Shown piece by piece: positions 1-12,000 of a stretch of 64,000 nucleotides of DNA (its first letter is position 1; each line of letters begins with the position of its first letter). Source of the DNA: Oxytricha trifallax (lineage: Eukaryota > Ciliophora > Spirotrichea > Sporadotrichida > Oxytrichidae); the NCBI GenBank assembly GCA_000711775.1, contig ARYC01018604.1, positions 1 through 64,000 on the forward strand, given 5' to 3'. The position numbers and the translations under genes were made by a program. The notes below the pieces were generated by a model. That model did no database searches, was not told where the DNA came from, and saw only the letters and a program-made list of their open reading frames with translations.

Positions 1-8
1 TTAATAAT

Positions 9-93
9 CAAAACCCCAAAACCCCTTAGTGAGGTTTATAAGTGCTTTGAATTGTAGGGTATAGTTGGGTTCTTATTGGGGTTAGTAGAGAAA
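9..93 (+). repeat. Left terminal inverted repeat of TBE copy A
   Basis: Matches the reverse complement of 4033-4117 with only a few mismatches. The first 17 bases are the C4A4-type motif, identical to ciliate telomere repeat units. Confidence 0.95.
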
Positions 94-189
94 ATGCAGG
101 TTTTTTGTGAATTTAATGAATATTTAATGAGTATTACTGTACTTAATTCAAACAAATTTTATCTGCTTATCTTTATGATACCTCTTGAA

Positions 190-1596
190 TTTAGCAGTTT
201 GTAGTTGTTCTAGTTTATCATCCAATGATTATCGTGGATATGCTGGAGCTTTTACGATGACCATTTCAACTATCTTCTTAATTTCATTTCATTTTTCATC
301 TTGCTTAATATGTTTAGCAGCCAAACTTATTGATTATTTCTCATGTTTTGTTCCAAAGTATGACATACTTTCCATATCGCACTCTAAGATAATTGCAGCT
401 ACAGCCCAAAAATCCCATTATACAGAGCCATTTGTCCATTTCTCTCTTATAGGGAAGTATCCTGGAGTGCCTAAAACCTTAGCTAAAGTCACTATCTCTT
501 GGCTTATTGCTCTGTTGAAATCTATGACTACTACTTCTAAAGGGCAGAGATTTAGCATTACATTTTCTGGCTTCAAATCTCTATGAACATACCCTAGATT
601 ATGGAGCTCTTTCACACCTTTAGTCATATCTGTGAGTATCTCATTCAAATCATCAGGATATCTATTATGGTAGAGATACTCTCTTAAAGTCATTTCAAAC
701 TTCTTGAGTCTCAAAGCTATAAAACCATGACCAAGTATAACTCCGTCGAGTTAAGCTAAGTTCTTGCATTATCTTTTCTAAGCCTCTCTCAGTACTATGT
801 ATTCATTTGCAAACTCATTTTAATATTGCTCGTTCTTAATGAGATAACTTGAATGGATATACCTTGTATGCGAATTCATCAACAACTATAAGCTTTACCT
901 TGTTAGGTACGTCAATATTCAAATAGTTTTCAATACAGCTGCTTATGTCGACTGCATTTAATGCAGGTATATACATTGCTCTCTCTTAAAAGCATGCAAT
1001 ATACATACCATTTGCTGGTTGGTTCATTGACTCAAACCGCTTCTATCTCTTAAGTCTCTCCTACTGCTCTATTTGTGAATCAAGAGAGTTATTTTTTCTT
1101 TTAGCAGGTACAAGCTTTTAAGTTTCCTCATCTTTAATCAGGATTCGCTTAAATGATGATTTTGCATATGTCTCTTTACTTTAGCTGAGTGAGTATAAGA
1201 CTTCATGCAGGTAGTGCATTAATATCTACCATCTACTTTATCATGCCTGAAGTAGATCTTAGCTCTACCAGAGTGTACCTCTTTGATGTGTCTCTTCAAG
1301 CTAGACTCAGTTGAGAAGAAATTTTAGCAGTCTTCACATTAAAATGTTTTCATTTTTTCTATTCGTTGCTGTTCTTTATCTTCCTCAACCAATTCAACTT
1401 ATGATTAAACTCCCATCTCAGCACTCTACTTCTTGTTTTAAACTTAAATTTTAAAGACCTCAGCTTCAAACTCTAGAGCTCTTAGCTCTACCTCCTTTTC
1501 AATATAAATTACTTCTGGTTACTTGGAGGAGCTAAAGTTGAGCAATGATTAACCTGTTCCAAGAGAAACTGCCTTACGATTTAAGTTAGCCGCCAT
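190..1596 (-). pseudogene. TBE copy A zinc-finger/protein-kinase gene, disrupted
   Basis: The reading frame opens at ATG 1594-1596 (MAANLNRKAVSLG...). Two C2H2 zinc fingers follow (CEDC...H-x4-H and CTTC...H-x4-H types), then a linker and a protein-kinase domain with HRDLKPENVM as catalytic loop, DFN in place of DFG and a GTPGY activation-segment motif. This matches the '57-kDa' TBE protein, which combines zinc fingers with a kinase. The frame breaks after the second finger near 1135-1145 (in-frame TGA; coding continues in another frame). A further TGA lies near 295 within the C-lobe, after which homology to copy B resumes. The role of the kinase in transposition is unknown. It is divergent from the 22-kDa gene, across an intergenic block of GTAC-containing repeats. 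Confidence 0.85.
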
Positions 1597-1773
1597 GATT
1601 AAATTCAAATTTAAATTTCTATTATTAATAAGTAAAAACCTCACTGGCTATACTAACTTTGTAATAGGAGCTGGCACTGCAACAACAATGGTTGATCTTA
1701 GGTGTTAGACATCATATTTATACTTAGTTTATAACTATAAATTTTCTAATTTTATGCTTAATATTTTTATTTT

Positions 1774-1985
1774 GGTACCAACTGAGAATAAATTCAGGTT
1801 GGTACTGGTACCAATTAGGTTTTGAACCATTTTGAAACTTTTCCATTAAAACCTCATTAGTTAAAAACTAGGTACTAATTAAGTATTGGTACTATTAAAT
1901 TGGTACCAACTAAATTTAAACGAATTTAGTACCGGTACTAATCAAATTTAAAACAAATTTAGTACTAATTTAATGGAACTAAATT
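1774..1985. repeat. GTAC-centred repeat cluster between divergent TBE genes (copy A)
   Basis: About nine copies of variants of GGTACTAATT and its complement AATTGGTACC, in both orientations, lie between the kinase gene start (1596) and the 22-kDa gene start (2164). Copy B has a different but analogous cluster in the same place. The position suggests a bidirectional promoter or a binding array; this is inference. Confidence 0.7.
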
Positions 1986-2163
1986 GATAAAAATGGAGCT
2001 CCATCTCTGAAGTTTGTTACAGCTTCTGCCAGCTTTCTCCACGCGTATCCTTACCAGGTTGACCTCCTATAAGATGCCCATATTTAATACTAAGATTTTT
2101 ACAGTAGGATCCAGAACTCTATATATTAAAATTTGAAATTCAATAACAAGAGAAGGAACAAGG

Positions 2164-2950
2164 ATGGAATCTATAAGTACTGCAATGAAGAGGGTTGAAG
2201 CTTAAGAAATAATCTCAAGATTTAGAAGCAAGGAAGATCTTATCGATACCTCACTTAGCATGGTAAGCATGTGACATATACTTAATCATATACTATAGTG
2301 GATTTATTCTTCCAACGATGGAAGGTACCAAAATTTCATTCTTAAAGCTATACTCTGCGATGAGAAGAAAGCCTTCAAAAACAGTGAAATAAAGTTGATA
2401 GATATACCAAACTACCCAGAGATTTCAGTCACTAATCTCTACGAGGATGCGATGAAAGATGAAGAGTTGGTAGTTTACCTTCCTACCAAGAAACAACTCT
2501 CTAACAAGCTTCCAGAAAGGAGCTTCTTCTTTGGAGTTCTCGGCACTTTAAGAGAGAGTTACCTCAGAGAGATCATTGAAGAAGCTCACAAAAAACGCTA
2601 CTCTATTTCTCCTGAAGATTAAAAGAAGCAGGCATACTAATAAGCGAGACCTGGCTCGCTGAGCTTAAGAAGCACCCATTCCTCTCTAGTAAGCTTTCAT
2701 TCATAACTTTGTAGGGAAACCTGGAACTGGTATATTCCTAATGAAAGAGCATGCGAAGGTTCACAGAGAGAGAAAGTCATAGACTATTTATGAAGTGAGC
2801 AAAAGACTTTATAAAGATGTCTAAAAGCTAGAAGAAATGAACATAGATGCAGGAGCTGGCACAAAGAGAAGAAATATGGGTCCAAGCAAGCCTTAAGAAG
2901 AGGAGAAGAAAGAGAAGCCAAACCCCTTTATGGGCCAATTTAATATGTGA
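2164..2950 (+). pseudogene. TBE copy A 22-kDa gene, frameshifted
   Basis: Starts at ATG 2164 (MESISTAMKRVEAQEIISRFRS), colinear with the intact gene of copy B. Frame breaks occur near 2240, 2310 and 2635, so this copy cannot make the full protein. The best preserved block, 2395-2622, encodes the segment with PNYPEISVTNLY and KKQLSNKLPER. After a 26-nt GT-AG interval (2689-2714) homology to copy B continues in a second frame (GTGIFLMKE...HRERKSQT...YEVSKRLY) to the TGA at 2948-2950. No function is established for this TBE protein. It converges on the transposase gene. Confidence 0.8.
2689..2714 (+). other. Predicted 26-nt intron in the TBE 22-kDa gene (copy A)
   Basis: GTAAG...TTTGTAG, 26 nt. 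Removing it joins the upstream frame to the frame that encodes the conserved C-terminal region. The same length and position occur in copy B although the sequences differ. Confidence 0.6.
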
Positions 2951-2959
2951 ATATATTCA

Positions 2960-4012
2960 TTCGTTTAAATCTAAACTTATTTATAAACATTCATTCTTCC
3001 TTCTCTCGCACAAACTGTTGTCTTATCTACGCTTACTCTCTTACAGCTGCTTTGAATCAATCAACTGTATCGATAGGCAAGTCATGCATAAGATGATACA
3101 GCAGCAGCTTCTTGTAGTGAGTCTTGATTTAACTCCAATAGAATTCTATTCCATTAAATTAAGGACTATAAGGAACGTTATAAACAGGAGTTATATTTAG
3201 GTCGTCATAAGCTTTCTTAGACACCTTAGTCTTATGAACTGACAGGTTATCAACAAACAGGAAGATCTCTTGGTTGCTATACTCTCTCTGAGCTTATGTA
3301 GGAACTCTATATACTACTCTCGCTTAATAGAGCGAGGGTGAATCACATAACTCTCTAAGCCTGAATCTTCACTTATACCAGCTAAAATTGCATGGGTGAC
3401 TACCTTCACTTTTTAGTCATAAACTTCTATATTATCATACTTCTTATACCATGACTTATTAATAAAAGTGTTGAAAGTAAACACAGCTTCATCTGCATGT
3501 AGGAACATGATGTTATTATCAATAGCTCTCTGCATTTAATCATATATATAGTTTAAATTATTACTATAAAATGGCACTGTAAAATCAATCACTCTCTTCA
3601 CTCTGTTGACAGTCTTGAAAGTAATACCATTTCTTCTATAAATGTTGGCTATAGTCTAAGGAGAGATGCGCATATCAGGAAACTTGCGATGAACATTACA
3701 ACTCGCTAGTCTAGAGAAAAGTGTGCCCAATACTTTAAAGTCTTAGAGTCACAGAGGTAGTCAATATGATGCTGTGAGAACTTTTATTTTCTAGCAGGAT
3801 GCTTTCAAGTACCAGAATTAAAATGCTAAACAGCTAACATGCAGTGATATCTAACAGTAGAGGCACTCTTGTGTAAGAGCTTTGCAATAGCTGCATAATT
3901 CAATACTGGTTGACTTAATCTATATTAATACTCGTACCATACCTAAGCTGAAGCAGTAAATCTAAATATTTCTCATCATAAATCGACCCTAAATTTCGCT
4001 AATTTCTTTTCT
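2960..4012 (-). pseudogene. TBE copy A DDE transposase, disrupted
   Basis: Transposase of the IS630/Tc1/mariner superfamily, the '42-kDa' TBE protein that cuts and joins DNA with a DDE triad. Visible are the first aspartate in LHADEAVFTFN, the second in LFVDNLSVHKT and the glutamate in NGIEFYW. An N-terminal helix-turn-helix-like stretch (LNYAAIAKLLHKSASTVR) is also present. The frame shifts several times: near the start, at the WAH-F block shared with copy B, and in the C-terminal 60 residues. No clean ATG is found, and the open frame runs into the terminal repeat. It is transcribed away from the right terminal repeat. Confidence 0.85.
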
Positions 4013-4032
4013 CATTTTGTAAATAGACCTAA

Positions 4033-4117
4033 TTTCTCTACTAACCCCAATAAGACCCCAACTATACCCTACAAATCAAAGCACTTATAAACCTCACTAA
4101 GGGGTTTTGGGGTTTTG
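4033..4117 (-). repeat. Right terminal inverted repeat of TBE copy A
   Basis: Inverted copy of 9-93, ending GGGGTTTTGGGGTTTTG, directly followed by the AAT target duplication at 4118-4120. Confidence 0.95.
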
Positions 4118-4171
4118 AATCAGAACCGCAACAACTGCAATTAACGCAAATATCTTCGCAATTATTGTCAT
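4118..4171 (-). CDS. First exon/MDS of a signal-peptide gene, interrupted by TBE copy A
   Basis: Reading from ATG 4169-4171, the minus strand encodes MTIIAKIFALIAVVAVLI, a textbook signal peptide or N-terminal membrane anchor, and then hits the AAT/ATT duplication and the TBE. Exact removal of the TBE plus one ATT keeps the frame open into the 8 bases left of the element (...CTG ATT ATT AA). The rest of the gene lies beyond the left edge of the window, so the product is unknown. It is too short for ordinary ORF calling. Confidence rests on the hydrophobic composition, the start codon and the exact fit of the frame at the duplication. Confidence 0.6.
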
Positions 4172-6763
4172 AAAAAAATTAATAGCCAATTAGAAGTTTA
4201 AATTATATAAATTCAATTCTAAAGCTAAATTGTTGAATATGGAGACCTTGGAGTTTTTGAATCTACAGCTTTTTAATAGCTTTTTTTTACATTAAGGCTT
4301 TTTAAGAGTAAAAGGAGAGCTTATTCTATGAAGTAAGTGAATAACAGTTATATATATATAGAACTTTTGAAATTATACACTCCCTTGAAAATGGAATCAA
4401 AATTATGGGATTCAATGCAATTACTGGAATGATTGTCTCGAATATGGAATATGATAGTGAAAATCAGTAGTTATAATTAAGATTCAAAACTATTTAAGTT
4501 AGCAATAATAGAATTCTCCACCTAGATATCTAGAAAAAATTTTCACCATTCATTTTATAAGGTATAAATTTGTGAGGTTTGTTTTATATATTTTAATGTA
4601 GGGATTTTTACATGTTTACATCTCGCTCTAGAGGGGGTAGGGAAGAAAAATTTTTTCTTAGTTTACTTCTAATTTATGTATGCTAAGTCAACTAAAAATA
4701 TTGATTGGTTAATTTTATTATTATATAGTGGAATGTTAAACAGACTGGTGCTTACCATATAATTTTTCATTTAATTTATTTTATTTTACAATACTTTCTG
4801 TTTTTACTTTATTCATTAGTTGATCAAAGTCACTAAGTGAGATACAAGGCAGCTCCTAATTGCATGAATTCTTTTAATGTGTTAATTCTTGATTTTTTAT
4901 GGGTTGAAAGAGTATATCTAAGTTGAGAGTCTCATAAAAGCTAGGGATCGACTCAATCGAAGATTTCTAACATTTCATTTTCTCATTGCAGCATCCCATT
5001 CTCGTTTGTTTTTAATATATCATAAATTGAATAGATTGCTAAAAAGAATAAAACAAAAACATTAATTGTAGCATATTAAAAGCATTACCAATATTAATTG
5101 TTATATTGGATCAGATTTGGCGGCATGTTAACTTGATTAATGAGTCTATTGAGTTTTACAGTATTTAATTTACGACTCTTTATTAGACTATGGAATTGAA
5201 GTCGACTCGCTGCAATTTTAATTTAAGGATAAAGAATATTGAATTTGCTCATTATAATCATAAATTATCGAACAATAGCTTTTAAGTATATCTATAATAA
5301 AATAAGATATGAAAGCACATCCTCAAATTTTATTATTCTTAATTACAAACAACCCTGCAGCAATTCTCTGAAATACTATTCTGAAGGATCAAACTTTGAT
5401 TAAATTATTAAGGTTTAAAAGCTTGACAATTTTATGTCTTACAACAATTTTCGCTTGTTTTGGTCTTGCATATAATAGAACATATTTTATCACAATCCTT
5501 GATTTTTAATAAACAGAAATATATGCAATGTTTGCTAATTTTAATAAGAAATTATGGATATTTTAAGTTAAAATTATATTTAATTGATTGCTTTTTTTAT
5601 GCATGCATCTCTATTAGATTGTTGCTAGTAATTTAATATAACATTGAATTGATAATAAAGCATAAATTATATAATAGTAATTTTAATTGAAGCCTGATTT
5701 TTAATTAGAGATCATCTAATTAGTCTGTTCTTTTATATAGAATTCATCAAAGTCGTCAGTGTTTACTAAAACTAAATTAATTGTAGTAAAATCTATAATT
5801 TTATTATATTTTCACTTAAATAAATTTATTAATAAAATGAAAAGTATTTATGATTGTCTGCAAAATAGAGTGGACTTTAAAGTCCAAAATTTTGTGTATA
5901 ATTTTAATTATAGAAGCCCTCGCTGCTAAAATTTTCCATTAAGTTTTTTTAATCCTAATTTGTAATAACAAGCTATAAAGTTATTAAAGTTATCTAAAAT
6001 AATTCTGCTTATTAGTTTCTTTATTCTTTGAGAAATTCTAACCTTTATTTTATAGATCAACAAAAATCCAATGCAATTTAATTAAAAATATTTGAGTTAT
6101 TAAATTAAATTTCAACTTTTTATAATGACTGTTTTCTTTCTTTAGTATGGTAAGATCTTTTTAGGTTCACTCTCCTCATCTAAAATACGAATTTTAAGGG
6201 CGAGTAGTTTCTTAGTTTCATTAATAAAAATTTTTTTTCTCCATAAAAACCCAAAATAAATTAAAAATTATTTATCAATCTAATTCTTTATACCCTTACC
6301 TATTAATTTGATATGTTGTAACCTCATCATTGCTTTCTAATGCATTTTTGTTATTTAAATTCAATAATCCTACTAAATTCAAATTTGCTCCAAAATTCTT
6401 CACTGAGCTATTTGATTGCTTAGATAAGGGCCCAAATTTAGAAGCAGATATGTTAATAGAGTTTTATTATTATTAAACTATAAATAAACTGTGGCAATTT
6501 GGTAAAATTTCTTAATGTAGAAATCATTTAAAAAAAGATGAGCCAATTAAAGAATTAATCATACATCATAAATAAACAATAGAAATTTATTCTTATATTT
6601 ATAGAAAGATAATTTTAAACAAATCTTGTTTTAAGAAATATTAAAAGGCTCACTATCTTATTATAATTAGAGTAAAAGATTTCATGTTTATAATGAAAAA
6701 TTTGGTAAATAAGATATATCTAGTGAATTTAACTTTAATCTTAATTTTTGTATTAAAAGAAAC
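4172..6763. other. AT-rich stretch without recognisable gene
   Basis: About 2.6 kb, strongly AT-rich. On both strands, with TGA as the only stop, I see no stretch with coding character and no long inverted repeat. It may hold the promoter of the interrupted signal-peptide gene and micronucleus-limited DNA. Confidence 0.5.
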
Positions 6764-8600
6764 TCAACCATTTTTGAATTCTTTTTAATTTTATATATAT
6801 TGTTTAAATTTAAATTGATTCTCAGCTGAATTTTAAGGAATATGTGATTAGCTTAATGAGCATTTCGATTCAGTCTCTTCTTGATTAATACTTGTCAAAT
6901 CATATTCACTGACTTTATCATTCTGCATATAGCTCCTATCTGCATTTTAATCTTGCGAATCCAAGAAGCTCCCAGACATCAGCAGTTCTTGTTCTAACTT
7001 TTTCTACTATTTCATTCGATATCTTTTTAGTGCTCCACTATTCTTGATGACATGAGTTTGTGAATCACTGTTTAATAGGCCATGATTTCCATGAAATTTT
7101 GCCTACTACTCTAAATTATCTTAATCAATCGAAGATTCAGATGAGGCTTCCTTTAAGAATAATTGACTTTTCTTGCCTTCTACCATATTTGAAACTTAAA
7201 CCTGGTCTTCAACTGGTTCCTTAACCACTATGATATTATCTCTAGGAACACTTAAAAGATTCTGGCCTTTGTGAAAACTATTTTGATTTTTAGGTTGTTC
7301 ATGTTTATGAGCAATTGAAGAAGACACTTTCTTGTTTCCATTCTAATTAGAAAAATAATAATTTAGCTTGGATGTCTATTGCTTGTTGTTCTAGAGAAGA
7401 TTTCTCTTTTAACCCTAGCTTGAACTAACTAAAATTTACTTTTACATAGGACTAGGACTTTGCTTAAACCCATTAAATTGTTTGAATGTGGGAATATAAT
7501 GAAATAAAAAAAAATACCAAATATTTTAGATTTATTGTCAAAAGTGTCATTAAATAGAATAAGGAATGTACAGATTATAATGCTAAGTATTTAGTGTCTA
7601 TTCAAATTAATATGATTCCTATAAGCTTAATTATAGATGCTTAGATTATTTCTTTAAAATTGCCCTTGAAAATAAATTGAATTTCTTTTTCAAAACTTAT
7701 CAAAAAAAAGAAACTGGTAATAACTGAGTAGAAAGAAAGTTTTATCAAGAGGATTTTTATTTCATCTATATAAAGACTAGACGCAACAAAAACAATATGG
7801 AATAATTAGAAACAAAAATTCTTGAAGTAGTTAATTCATTTACAAATTTCTTTGTTTAAGAAATTCCTATTATTATTATTATAATATATAAATCTTATTA
7901 ATCCTATTCAAAATATACTCTCTTAATTTTAATATAAGAGTTTTAACTGACATATGTAAATGAGTTCCAGAGTCCATACGATTACTAGACCTTGAATTAC
8001 TTTACTTAAGCTTTTTAATTTATCTGTTAGTCTGATGTTCCTACCATTAAATCGCAATTTCTTATAACTTCGCTCTTACTCGCTTATATCTTCTCCATTA
8101 ATCCCACACTTTCCTGGCCAGCTCAGTCTCAAGATCCTTCCTTATTTTATCAAAATACTCAAAATTTTGGTTCAGTTTTTACAATTTCCTTTTATCATCC
8201 ACTTGCTTTTTAGCTCTACAAGAAGATTTATTTTAAAATTTTTAAAAAATCTTAATTATCTTACAGGTAACTTTTGAGATATTTTTAAATCTTGACTGAT
8301 GCTTATCTCTTGGTAAACTTTATAATGTTAGGCATCACCTTATAAAGAATGTATCTCTTCCATATTTTCTATATAACCAAAGCCCCTTTTACTCTATCTT
8401 GCACAACCTTTCTAAATTTTCTCATATTTTTTATCATTCTAAACCATGTTTGAATTCTAATAGCTGCTTGCTTCTATAGTTTTAACTGATATAGAGAGGC
8501 GAGCTTTACTCTTAGCTCTGACGTGGAACACCTAGGATCCAAATTACGAGGAATGTTTACTACAAATGATCTTTTATAAAATATAATCGTACATTGAAGA
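6764..8600 (-). CDS. IQ-motif protein, probably calmodulin-binding
   Basis: The N-terminal part (about 8580-8265) contains three successive IQ-like motifs: AAIRIQTWFRMIKNMRKF, ALVIQKIWKRYILYK and ASVKIQKYLKSYL. Such motifs typically bind calmodulin or EF-hand light chains. A 49-nt GT-AG intron (8216-8264) joins this to a charged coiled-coil segment (DDKRKLQKLNQNFEYF..., KVWDQWRRYKRV). After an AT-rich gap (about 7490-7950), presumably an IES, a Ser/Gln-rich tail follows to TGA at 6764-6766. The start codon is unresolved; the frame is open upstream of 8580 without a clear ATG. No specific orthologue is recognised. A cytoskeletal or ciliary role is plausible but is inference. Confidence 0.7.
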
Positions 8601-8693
8601 TTTTAGGAGTTTAATAGATTTAGGAAAAACAAAATATTTCATAGATAAATTTAAATTGAATTAAGAAATAAAATAAGATAATTTAAATAAATC

Positions 8694-8800
8694 ATGGAAG
8701 TTGAAGAATAAGAAATACAACAGCTTGAAAAGCAATCTTTTGATATTGATCATAAAAGAAAATTCAGAGAGGTCAATGATGAATTTACAGAAATGATTTA
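8694..8800 (+). CDS. Orphan coding exon, charged/acidic
   Basis: From ATG 8694 the plus strand reads MEVEEQEIQQLEKQSFDIDH and continues charged to about FLDF near 8800, after which composition turns non-coding. Glutamine codons include TAA, as in other genes here. It stands alone between two minus-strand genes. It may be the first MDS of the coiled-coil gene at 13.9 kb, or belong to a gene whose other segments lie elsewhere. No pointer pair that keeps the frame was found. Confidence 0.4.
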
Positions 8801-9052
8801 ATTCTTGGACTTTAGTTTTTATACAATATTTCCTTTTACATACTTTATAATGAATTTGCCACAGAATAACTAAAAGATTTATTAAAAAGTCTTAACCAAA
8901 TACAATAAAATACACATTTAATGATTAATTTTTAAGCGCTTTTACAAATTGCTATAATGTTTGAGACTTTAATAAAGTTTTGAATTAAACTTAAATTATA
9001 TAAATTTATAGGTTATTGCTTCTTTTTCAACCGATTTGTAAATTTCCCTATC

Positions 9053-12000
9053 TCATAAGTAGCTAAGTTCCATTTTCTCCTCTTCTATATCTCTTTATTT
9101 CTATTATTCTGGTTGTTTATTATTTCTTAAATTGCTAGCTTTCACATAATCTTGAATCCTACTTTACTCTTAAATATTTTATAGCATTATTTTCTCTGAT
9201 GAAATTATTTCTTATAATCTGTCAATATCCAGCTTCTAAAATTTGGATTTACTATCATTTTTATGTAAATCTTCATAGATTTTGTCAAGAGGGTCTGTAA
9301 CGCTTAATTCTCTTAATAAATAGGTCACCTGTTAAATTTATTCAAATTTCTTTTTATTTTTGTTAGGATTGCCTGATGATTTGAAAAACTAAGATTTTGT
9401 TAAGACTGTTTATTGATACTTTTGTTGCTCTTATTTAAATTTAATTGTAGATCAATATTGATTAAATGAGAACTATATATTAATTTTAATAATGCTCTTG
9501 TCTAACCTTTATGGATTTTGAAGAAGTTAAATCAATTTTTTAAGGTATTTTTTATTAAAGTAGATGATTTTACATTGAGTTGTCGTTTGAATTAGATGTT
9601 TATATTGAATTGTCTTCACTCTTGTTATTATAAAGTAAAATTTATCGTATAAATCAACCTATCTATAACCCTTAAAGAATGAAATTATGTGCAGTTTTAT
9701 AAATTTCTGTATTCTGACAATACCTTATATGTTATTATTTTCCTTTTCCTAACCTTCTTAACTACTATCTAAACTTATAGCTTCTTCTTCATGTAATGGT
9801 AAGACTTGCATGTCGTATTCAATTTAAGGGTAAGCAGATAAATTATGAATGTTATGAAGCATCTGTGCTGGATATAATCCTAACCCTAAAGTCTAGCAAC
9901 CTTTGATACTAAATTGTTTAATGATAGATCTGTATATATCATGAATATCTGCATTTTCTCTCATTGATACTGGGAAGTCTCTAGACCCTAAGCTCTTGAT
10001 AATTGGGTCATTAATGTTTATTTTAAAAGAAGATACACTGTCGTTTTCTGAATCATCAGACGATAATTGTTAGGGGTTTTAATTTAACCCAAAGAAATTA
10101 TTTGATAACAAAACTGTGCATTGCCTTGCAGTATGCCGACGCTTGTTTTAAGAGGAGATTAGTGTTCCCTCACAGATTTCCTAATAGAATTATATGTATA
10201 TAAAACTTACTGGCAAATAGTCAGAGATTAGTTAAGAATCTTTTTTACTTAGATAAGTCCAACTAGTTCCAAAATTTTCTCTATAAACCTCAAGGTTTTA
10301 TTCTTTAAAGCGTTAAAGTTAAATTTGATGATCATTTTCAATACCTTCCATCCTAATGTTATAGAAATCTTTCACTTTATTAGTTAGAATCTCATCATTT
10401 CGCTTTAAGTTATACAATCTATCAAAGTGATTGAGCAGTTACTTAGGTCTTTTATAAGTTTTCAGTTCTTTTTTTTAGTTTGCATCTTGTAAAAATCCTT
10501 GGTCTTCAAATTATAGCACATCACATCTAGCATCCTAAATTTATTTATAATAATTCATAACTTACAATTCGTTCTTGAATAAGAGAGTATTCACTTATAG
10601 AGTCAGATAGCTTTGCATATTCTAAAATACTAGTTTCATCTTCCAGTTATTGATCTGTAGCATACTGTTTAATTAAATAATTTTGCAACCCTTTTTAGAA
10701 ATTACCACTTTAATAAATTATAAAATACTGTGTAAGAGAGTTGGAAAACAGCTAATCAATATTGACATTTCTGTTTTGAAAAATTTATTATGATTTTCTT
10801 GGAGTTGTAGTTTTACTTTGATTTTCTAGATCACAACTTTTAATTAATAAATGCATTTCATTTAGCAATTAAGAAATGTTGCGACCGCTTTGCTTGTAAA
10901 TTTAACTTATTCTTAAATCAAAGTTGAGGGGTTAGATTTAATTTAATTTAAGTATTAATAATGTTTGTAGTTAAATAATCCCTTTAATCAATATGTTTTA
11001 GATTCTTGGTAACGTGGCTTTTAATTCTGGATTTTAGGTCTTTGTCCTTCATGTCGATAAGTTACATGTTTATGTTCTCGCTAACAAAATTAAATAAATT
11101 AAGGGAGTTAATATTTCCCAACAGTTACGTATCTAGATATTAATTTTGTTATTAACCTCTATGAAATTTTCATAGAGAAAGATCATCTTTAAATATGCTC
11201 TAATGTCACATCCTCTCGGTCTGTTATACTTGTACTTCACCAAATTAAATGGTATTAAGTTATGTTCTAAATGTTACAGAAAACTTTCATTGACTTTCTC
11301 CATGTTAAACTAAGTGTGTATTCCTTAATTAAACAAATTTGATTTGAAATTTATTTAATAAGTTATTATGTTATATAACTATCGTATAATTTTTATAAGT
11401 TTACTAGCAGTTAAAATGATTGGAACTTTCGTAATTTGCATTAATTTGATTAACTATGGATAGAACTCTGATTCATCTTAAAACACGATATCCATATCTT
11501 CGAACAGCAAAATCTTTTAAGAATATTATGGAGTGCTTGAGGGGTTTTGGGTATTTTGCGAATTTTAAGGGTCTGTAGTAGACTCACTTGACAATGAATT
11601 CTTTGCTTAGTTTGAAGCATTAGCTTTATTAAAGAATTGTTCAAATATGCTTGATTTTGGGGTGCAATTTTTAGAGAAAGAAAAAAAGAATGTTCAATCA
11701 TAAAATTGAACACCTCTTTATGATCCTCCAGATTATTGATACTATACTGTCGATTAGGTTCCTTCAAAAATTGAGGTCTTAAAAGTTTAAGTGTTTCTCC
11801 TTTGAATCATTGAAACTTTCTAAATGATCAAATTATGACTAGTCTTCAATTCATTAAGTAGAAAATCACTAATCAGTTAAGTATTGCCAACTATGAATAA
11901 TAGCTTAGGTGCATTCTTAATTTATAAAAAATCAGAATGTTTTTAATTATTCTCAATCTCTTTGGATAGTTTCTTATGCTTTCGCTTTTAATTCTTATTT

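Larger units (their letters stand above)
9..4117 (-). mobile_element. TBE-type transposon, copy A (degraded)
   Basis: A 4.1-kb element bounded by near-identical ~85-bp inverted repeats that begin CAAAACCCCAAAACCCC, flanked by a 3-bp AAT duplication (6-8 and 4118-4120). The TBE family of Oxytricha is known for C4A4-bearing terminal repeats, ANT target duplications and three genes, and all three are recognisable here: zinc-finger/kinase (-), 22-kDa protein (+) and DDE transposase (-). The order is the reverse complement of copy B. Every gene carries frameshifts or an in-frame TGA, so this copy looks inactive for its own mobility. Its repeat interior differs from copy B, implying a different TBE subfamily. 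It lies inside the signal-peptide exon of a host gene. Confidence 0.95.

Noticed and set aside
9..30. CCCCAAAACCCC at the left edge read as a chromosome telomere
   Set aside because: It is the tip of an 85-bp inverted repeat with a partner at 4033-4117, a target duplication and TBE genes between; a telomere would be terminal and longer. The same holds at 30136 and 34177.
185..586. Plus-strand open frame opposite the TBE kinase
   Set aside because: Shadow of the minus-strand kinase domain (HRDLKPEN); no composition of its own.
2847..3200. Plus-strand open frame spanning the end of the 22-kDa gene and transposase
   Set aside because: It crosses the convergent ends of two TBE genes in the wrong frame; its second half is antisense to the DDE domain.
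5870..5890. Short palindrome TGGACTTTAAAGTCCA
   Set aside because: Isolated, with no flanking duplication or gene context; expected by chance in AT-rich DNA of this length.
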